A stretch of DNA of 64,000 nt from Niabella sp. (GTDB taxonomy: Bacteria > Bacteroidota > Bacteroidia > Chitinophagales > Chitinophagaceae). Positions within the stretch are counted from its first letter, which is position 1. Every line of letters begins with the position of its first letter. The DNA lies in contig JAGIAQ010000009.1 in assembly GCA_017744795.1 (NCBI GenBank), positions 1 through 64,000 of the forward strand. The letters run 5' to 3'. The position numbers were made by a program, and so were the translations under genes. The notes beneath the pieces were generated by a model. The model worked only from the letters and a program-made list of their open reading frames with translations, had not been told where the DNA came from and made no database searches. This document shows positions 58,268-64,000 of this stretch, one piece after another.

Positions 58268-59178
58268 ATAAACTCAAATAGCTGTTTTTTCATATCTAAC
58301 AGCAAAGTTCCTTTGATAAATAACCGATTTCCAATCAATCCGATTATGCCCAGGTTTTTCATCATTTGAACCTGCTCAAAAGACGGGTTCTCGACGTACG
58401 ATACTGTTTTCAATGGAAGGTTCACTGTACCTATGCGTATAGTCGATTGCGATGCTGTTGTATTTACTTTCAAAGACCGGCCCCAGGAATTTACAAACCC
58501 GGTTTTAAACGTAGCACTGTCAAGAGCCAATGCTTCAAACGTATTTTTATCAGTGATCAACTCAAAGCTACTTGTACCGCTATCGTAAAAAAAGAAGCCG
58601 TCTTTGGATAAAAGATTGCCCGTGAGTAGAATACGACCGTGCAAAAAAGAAAACTTATTCATAGCTGTTCCCTTCTCCCCCTTCAAACAATTTATATTAT
58701 TTATAAGGTGAATAACTTGTCGGACAAAATCGATTGACACCACCTTATCTTTTATAAAATCGGTGCCGATCGTTCCAATAATTTCAATACGATTATTCTT
58801 TCTCGGATCTTTATAAGTAGAATCCAACGTTAAGACCAGCGGTTCATTTATACGGATTCTTTGCTTTCCTATATGTAACACTATTCTTTTAGCATAATTA
58901 TCGCGGACGTCCTTATAAAAAAAAGTTTTACTTGCCCCCAAATCAAATTGCATATAATAAACTTTGGAGCCTTCATTAATGCTTACGGGAATCAATTGCG
59001 CCGCATAAGGCTCCCATCTGTTGAATAAAGAATCTCCCTGCCAAATGAACGGCATCTTTAATCCGGATGGTGGAAACCGGACATAAGCAACCTTCTGCGC
59101 TTGAGTAATTAAAAAAGATAACAACAGGAAAAAAGATAAAATAACTCTTATTAGCATATTAAATTTATTTGCTGTCAA
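58261..59178 (-). CDS. Retropepsin/aspartic protease-like secreted protein
   Basis: Signal peptide; two D-x-G-[AT]-S motifs (MQFDLGASKTF, FFYDSGTSSFEL) and paired GTIGTDF / GLIGNRL motifs. Confidence 0.6.
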   Translation of the reverse strand: MTANKFNMLIRVILSFFLLLSFLITQAQKVAYVRFPPSGLKMPFIWQGDSLFNRWEPYAAQLIPVSINEGSKVYYMQFDLGASKTFFYKDVRDNYAKRIVLHIGKQRIRINEPLVLTLDSTYKDPRKNNRIEIIGTIGTDFIKDKVVSIDFVRQVIHLINNINCLKGEKGTAMNKFSFLHGRILLTGNLLSKDGFFFYDSGTSSFELITDKNTFEALALDSATFKTGFVNSWGRSLKVNTTASQSTIRIGTVNLPLKTVSYVENPSFEQVQMMKNLGIIGLIGNRLFIKGTLLLDMKKQLFEFIQ

Positions 59179-59222
59179 ATCTAATACACCAAAGAGTCTC
59201 CTGTTACGTCATATTGCCGACA

Positions 59223-59837
59223 TTATCGCGACAAATAACTGTATTTCAGTGATATATAATTATTTAGTCGTAGTCTTATTAAAGCCATAGTTATTATGAT
59301 GCTATTTATGCCAATCATTAAAAAGAAAACTGTTAGATAATCTATTATAAGAGGTTTAAAGAAATATCGCCGTAAGAATACATTATAAAATAGTATAGAA
59401 AGCATTAATCCATGCAGCGCAATTTGCCATATTAGTTGCCGCCAAACAATTTTATCCACTTGTTCTTTAGCATTAGCTGAAACGTTCTTTGTTTTTTTTG
59501 AAATGTAATGAGGTATCAGGTAATGAACGTACGGCAAAACTAAAAAGCTGTAACAGGATAAAAGAATAGTGACCAGAAATTTATAATCGTTATGGGCATC
59601 GCAAACATTGATTTCTTTTTCAGTATTTTCTTCCGCTGAGTCTGGATAAGCTGATAACTCCTCAAATCCAAGGTTCAAAGCTGCGCTGATTGCTTTTAGC
59701 GTGTAGGCCCTTGGTGTGCAAATTCCATTTTCTAATCTTTGAATGGTACGAATTGTCACGTTGCTTCTTTCAGCCAGTTCATCCTGCGTTAACCCAAGCT
59801 TTTGCCGTTGAGATTTTATTTTTTCAGATAATTGCAT
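59223..59837 (-). CDS. XRE-family HTH protein with C-terminal membrane domain
   Basis: QLSEKIKSQRQKLGLTQDELAERSNVTIRTIQRLENGICTPRAYTLKAISAAL then hydrophobic segments. Confidence 0.9.
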   Translation of the reverse strand: MQLSEKIKSQRQKLGLTQDELAERSNVTIRTIQRLENGICTPRAYTLKAISAALNLGFEELSAYPDSAEENTEKEINVCDAHNDYKFLVTILLSCYSFLVLPYVHYLIPHYISKKTKNVSANAKEQVDKIVWRQLIWQIALHGLMLSILFYNVFLRRYFFKPLIIDYLTVFFLMIGINSIIITMALIRLRLNNYISLKYSYLSR

Positions 59838-60129
59838 AGCACCTGCTTTTTGAATAAAGGTATTTATTTGAACTCAAACTTATAATAACAAAACCGCTTC
59901 TGAATGTAGGCCGGGTGCATAAATTTTTCGGTTGATAAACAGGTCGCCACTCCATGGCTTATATGCATTTCGGATTACTGAAGCTACCCACAGCTGGCCC
60001 CATTGGGGCCATATACAGGTAGCATTTGTGAGAAACCGAACGATGAAGCCCGCTTGCCGGGCGATCTGTTTTATGTATACATCGGCCAATTCAAACACTA
60101 ACAACTGTTAATGTAACAGTTTTATTAGC

Positions 60130-60137
60130 TACCTTTG
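60130..60137 (+). promoter_or_regulatory. Bacteroidota-type -7 element (TACCTTTG) upstream of the thiolase
   Basis: TAnnTTTG match 18 nt before the ATG at 60155. Confidence 0.55.
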
Positions 60138-60154
60138 CAAAAATTCAGATTAAT

Positions 60155-61339
60155 ATGTTGCCAAAAGAAGTATATATAATTGCAGCAGTTCGTACGCCCC
60201 TGGGAAGTTTTGGCGGAGTGCTGAAAGACCTTAGCGCTACTCAGTTAGGCGCTATCGCAATCAGGGGCGCATTGGAAAAAGCAGGTGTGGCGGCCGATAA
60301 GGTGGATGATGTGCTTATGGGTTGCGTGCTGCAGGCTAACCTGGGACAGGCGCCGGCCCGGCAGGCGGCAAAGTTTGCAGGGCTGCCAGATAAAGTGAAC
60401 TGCACGACCATCAACAAAGTATGCGCCAGTGGGATGAAGGCGATTGCCAACGCCGCACAAAGCATTGCTTTGGGAGATGCGGATATTGTTGTTGCCGGCG
60501 GAATGGAAAGCATGAGCAATGTGCCCTTTTATCTGGACAAAATGCGCTGGGGCAATAAATACGGCAATGCGACTACCGTTGACGGACTAGCGAAAGACGG
60601 ACTTACAGATGTATATGACGGCCAGGCAATGGGTATGGCCGCAGAATTATGTGCTTCAGCGTGTGGCATTTCCCGTGAAGCGCAGGACGCTTTTGCGGTG
60701 GAGAGCTACCAACGCAGCCAGGCTGCATGGGAAGCCGGAAAATTTACTGAAGAAGTAGTGCCGGTAGAGCTGCCGACCCGCAAAGGTGATGCGGTTATTG
60801 TTTCCAGGGATGAAGAACCTTTCAATGTAAAATTTGATAAGATTGCTGCACTGAAACCCGCCTTTAAAAAGGACGGCACAGTAACGGCCGCCAATGCCAG
60901 CACTATGAATGATGGCGCGGCGGCATTGGTGCTGATGAGTAAAGAAAAGGCAACCGAACTGGGCCTGAAGCCCATCGCAAAAATATTGTCCTGTGCTGAT
61001 GCAGAACAGGCGCCTGAGTGGTTTACCACTACCCCGTCGCTTGCTGTTCCAAAAGCCGTGAAAAAAGCCGGTTTAAAAATGGAAGATATTAATTACTGGG
61101 AGCTGAACGAAGCCTTCAGTGTTGTAGGCATAGAAAATACCCGCCGTATGCAACTGGACCCCGATCGGGTAAACGTCAATGGCGGTGCGGTTTCCATCGG
61201 TCACCCCTTGGGCGCCAGCGGTGCACGTGTTATTGTTACGCTGATCAATGTATTAAAACAAAACAACGCAAAATATGGTGCTGCCGGCATCTGCAACGGC
61301 GGCGGCGGTGCCAGCGCGATGGTTGTGGAAAGATTGTAG
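60155..61339 (+). CDS. Acetyl-CoA C-acyltransferase (thiolase)
   Basis: INKVCASGMKAIANAAQ, NGGAVSIGHPLGASGARVIVTL, GICNGGGGASAMVVE. Confidence 0.96.
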   Translation: MLPKEVYIIAAVRTPLGSFGGVLKDLSATQLGAIAIRGALEKAGVAADKVDDVLMGCVLQANLGQAPARQAAKFAGLPDKVNCTTINKVCASGMKAIANAAQSIALGDADIVVAGGMESMSNVPFYLDKMRWGNKYGNATTVDGLAKDGLTDVYDGQAMGMAAELCASACGISREAQDAFAVESYQRSQAAWEAGKFTEEVVPVELPTRKGDAVIVSRDEEPFNVKFDKIAALKPAFKKDGTVTAANASTMNDGAAALVLMSKEKATELGLKPIAKILSCADAEQAPEWFTTTPSLAVPKAVKKAGLKMEDINYWELNEAFSVVGIENTRRMQLDPDRVNVNGGAVSIGHPLGASGARVIVTLINVLKQNNAKYGAAGICNGGGGASAMVVERL

Positions 61340-61442
61340 TTAGTAGTAATCAGTTTTAAGCTTTTAGTCTTTAGCTGACGCTCTCAGCTCCCAATACTGA
61401 TAACCGATAGCTGATTACTAATAACTTTATACTGACTACTGC
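61338..61442. repeat. Palindromic intergenic repeat (TAGTAATCAG...AGCTGACGCTCTCAGCT...CTGATTACTA)
   Basis: tagtaatcag / ctgattacta arms; related degenerate sequence at 27700-27775. Confidence 0.7.
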
Positions 61443-62398
61443 TTCCGTATTGCATCAATGATCAACACCGCATGTTCCCTTGAATTTTCAATAAACAAAC
61501 GATGGGTGTTCATGCCGCCGCAGATAACACCGGCGAGGTAAATTCCTTTTACATTGGTTTCATGCGTATCAGGGTCCAGAAACGGCGCCAGAACAGGATC
61601 ATCGCTGAGCTGGATGCCCATTTGTTTCAAGAACTGCAGGTTGGGCTGATAACCGGTAGCCGCAATAACAAAATCATTTTTTATGGTAATGAGCCCTTCG
61701 GGAGTATGAATATCCACTTCGTTCTCCCGGATCTGTTGAAGGGTTGAATTAAAATAAGCCTGTATCGATCCTTCTTTGATCCGGTTTTCAATATCGGGCC
61801 GTACCCAGTATTTTACCCGGGTACCAATCTCTGCCCCACGGATCACCATTGTAACCCGGGCGCCCTTTCGCCAGGTTTCTAAAGCAGCATCCACTCCGGA
61901 GTTCATGGCGCCTACCACGAGCACATCCCGGAAGGCATAATAGTGCGGATCGTTATAATAATGCGTCACCTTGGGCAGGTCTTCACCCGGAACATTTAAT
62001 AAATAAGGGATATCATAGAACCCGGTCGCAATGATTATATTATCTGCCGTATAGGTATTTTTTGAAGTGATCACTTCAAAAAGATCCACGACTTTGGTTA
62101 CCTGCAGCACTTCTTCAAATAGTTTTATATGCAGTTCAAACGAAGCAACCACGCGCCGGTAGTATTCCAAAGCCTCATCCCGCTTAGGTTTTGGGCTATT
62201 GGAAACGAAGGGCACCCCGCCAATCTCCAGCCTTTCCGATGTTGAAAAAAAAGTCATGTTTACCGGGTAATGATAGAGTGAATTCACTAACGCCGCTTTT
62301 TCGATGATCACATAATCGATCCCTGCTTTTTTGGCTTCTATGGCGCAGGCAAGGCCAATAGGCCCGCCGCCGATAATGATAAGTGGAATATGTTGCAT
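61436..62398 (-). CDS. YpdA family putative bacillithiol disulfide reductase
   Basis: PLIIIGGGPIGLACAIEAKKAGIDYVIIEK; FRDVLVVGAMNSGVDAALETWRKGARVTMV. Confidence 0.92.
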   Translation of the reverse strand: MQHIPLIIIGGGPIGLACAIEAKKAGIDYVIIEKAALVNSLYHYPVNMTFFSTSERLEIGGVPFVSNSPKPKRDEALEYYRRVVASFELHIKLFEEVLQVTKVVDLFEVITSKNTYTADNIIIATGFYDIPYLLNVPGEDLPKVTHYYNDPHYYAFRDVLVVGAMNSGVDAALETWRKGARVTMVIRGAEIGTRVKYWVRPDIENRIKEGSIQAYFNSTLQQIRENEVDIHTPEGLITIKNDFVIAATGYQPNLQFLKQMGIQLSDDPVLAPFLDPDTHETNVKGIYLAGVICGGMNTHRLFIENSREHAVLIIDAIRKQ

Positions 62399-62562
62399 GG
62401 CGCAAATGTAAAATAAGAAATACCCAATAAGAAATAAGAAATGAGAAAGGGATACGCGTTAGATCAAATTTTCATTCCTGAAACTCAATCTGCTTTTACA
62501 TGCTGCATTTAATATTTAATGAGCAATGACCTCTTGTAGCGTTGTCTGCAGGAGCTTTTTCC

Positions 62563-62640
62563 CGCGAATCAGCGCTGATCTTATTCGCTGATGATCGCGG
62601 ATTGGTTTTGTTCTGCTAAAATCTGCGGGAATCTATCGGA
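62563..62640. repeat. Degenerate intergenic repeat (CGCGAATCAGCGCTGATCTTATTCGCTGATGATCGCGGATT...AAATCTGCGGGAATC)
   Basis: gcgctgatcttattcgctgatgatcgcgg self-complementary modules; related to 37255-37322. Confidence 0.55.
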
Positions 62641-62652
62641 GTTCTTTCCCCG

Positions 62653-63555
62653 CTATTCGTGTACAGAAATTTCGTTCAGTTCCACCCCTTCTATCTCCAT
62701 TTGAATCGTTGTATGGCTGATCTCATATTCATGAGTCAGCAGTTCCTGCGCCATTTTCAGTAATTCCATCGGGTCTGCCTGCGGCAGGTGCACTAAGTGA
62801 GCACTCATTAAATTCACGCCGGAGGTTAATGTCCAGATGTGAAGATCGTGCAAACCGGTAACGCCTTTTATTTGCAGCAGATCCTTACGCAATTGCTGCA
62901 GATCCACCTCCGCCGGAACGCCTTCCAGCAATACATTTACGGATGCCTTCAGCAGGCCCCAGGTCCGGGGAAGGATAAATAAACCGATACCAGCCGATAA
63001 GATCGGATCAATAAAATACCAGTTAGTATAACGCATGATCAATGCAGCAGCGATCACCGCAATGGAAGTTAATGCATCCGACAGTACTTCAAAATAGGCG
63101 CCTTTCATGTTCAGGCTGGCCCCGGAATCTTTTCGCAATATCAGGATCCCCGCTGCGTTGACCACTAAGCCTACTGCCGCAATCAACATCATGTTCCCCG
63201 TTTCCACCTGGTGCGGATGCAACAATCGTTCGTAGGCACCATATAAAATAAAAACGGAAATCACTATTAATACCACCGCATTGGCGAGGGCGGCCAATAT
63301 CTCTGCGCGGTAATACCCAAACGTATTTTTTGAATCGGGTTGCCGCTCGGCATAATGAATGGCCAGCAATGCCAGTACCAGCCCGCCGGCATCTGTAAGC
63401 ATATGGCCTGCATCGGCCAAAAGGGCCAGACTTTTGGTGAGGATACCTCCCACCACCTCAGCGATGAGGTACAGGAAGGTCATGACCAGAACTATTTTCA
63501 GCTTTTTTTTATGCTGCGCGCTATTGGAACGCTGTACAACATGCTCGTGCGCCAT
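62653..63555 (-). CDS. Cation diffusion facilitator family transporter
   Basis: SLALLADAGHMLTDAGGLVLALLAIHYAERQPDSKNTFGYYRAEILAALANA. Confidence 0.95.
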   Translation of the reverse strand: MAHEHVVQRSNSAQHKKKLKIVLVMTFLYLIAEVVGGILTKSLALLADAGHMLTDAGGLVLALLAIHYAERQPDSKNTFGYYRAEILAALANAVVLIVISVFILYGAYERLLHPHQVETGNMMLIAAVGLVVNAAGILILRKDSGASLNMKGAYFEVLSDALTSIAVIAAALIMRYTNWYFIDPILSAGIGLFILPRTWGLLKASVNVLLEGVPAEVDLQQLRKDLLQIKGVTGLHDLHIWTLTSGVNLMSAHLVHLPQADPMELLKMAQELLTHEYEISHTTIQMEIEGVELNEISVHE

Positions 63556-63671
63556 GGGTGGGTTTATTTAAAGGCAAGTTATCAATTTCCCGTTAAAAGA
63601 TAGTTGCCTTTACCTTGTAATGGTCTCCCCTTCAGGCAGCAGTAATCTTTGGTATTGTGGCGCTTCTCACT

Positions 63672-63679
63672 TAAATTTG
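63672..63679 (+). promoter_or_regulatory. Bacteroidota-type -7 element (TAAATTTG) upstream of pdhB
   Basis: TAnnTTTG match 27 nt before the ATG at 63706. Confidence 0.55.
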
Positions 63680-63705
63680 CCTCTCCAAAAATTATAAAAC
63701 AATAT

Positions 63706-64000
63706 ATGGCAAGGATTATAGCTTTCAGAGAAGCCCTGAGAGAGGCAATGACTGAGGAAATGAGAAGGGATGAGCGCGTTTTTCTTATGGGCGAGGAAGT
63801 AGCCGAATATAACGGAGCCTATAAAGTGAGCCAGGGAATGCTGGCAGAATTTGGTGAAAAAAGAGTGATCGATACACCGATCTCCGAGCTGGGTTTTACT
63901 GCTGTTGGCGTGGGAGCTGCTCAAAGCGGTCTGCGTCCGATTGTGGAGTTCATGACCTGGAACTTTGCCGTTTTAGCATTAGATCAAATTTTAAATACAG
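63706..64000 (+). CDS. pdhB: Pyruvate dehydrogenase E1 component beta subunit, 3' truncated by window edge
   Basis: Manual translation: [94 protein letters not shown]. Confidence 0.95.
   Translation, partial: MARIIAFREALREAMTEEMRRDERVFLMGEEVAEYNGAYKVSQGMLAEFGEKRVIDTPISELGFTAVGVGAAQSGLRPIVEFMTWNFAVLALDQILNT

Noticed and set aside
1-64000. Integrated prophage, integrative element or transposase
   Set aside because: No integrase, transposase, phage structural or conjugation genes recognised in either strand.
1-64000. Secondary-metabolite cluster
   Set aside because: No NRPS, PKS, terpene cyclase or RiPP genes seen; the polyprenyl synthetase at 47785-48750 fits ordinary isoprenoid metabolism.

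Overview
This 64 kb window looks like chromosomal DNA from a Bacteroidota member, probably Chitinophagaceae. That placement is an inference from gene content and TAnnTTTG-type promoters. About 55 protein genes can be supported, most of them housekeeping: galK/galM, an aromatic amino acid hydroxylase, ribH, pdhA, recF, folP, trxA, two FKBP lipoproteins, an NrnA-like DHH phosphoesterase, ndk, trhO, rnr, lpxK, rsmD, a thiolase, a YpdA-like reductase, a CDF transporter and a partial pdhB. There is also a scattered carbohydrate and sulfated-glycan set: heparinase II/III, GH88, GH3, a DUF5009 acyltransferase, a sulfatase and GH172. The RNase P RNA gene lies on the minus strand at about 44.54-44.95 kb. 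A phospholipase C gene running off the left edge is absent from the supplied ORF track. The most unusual locus is 26.1-27.3 kb. It holds an Abi-family HEPN-like gene with motif RNRINH, split by an apparent 1-nt frameshift, followed by a HigA-like antitoxin preceded by what looks like the tail of a lost HigB toxin. A compact structured, terminator-ended candidate ncRNA is divergent from the Abi gene. Intergenic spaces also carry several families of degenerate palindromic repeats. All calls come from reading the sequence; no database search was run.
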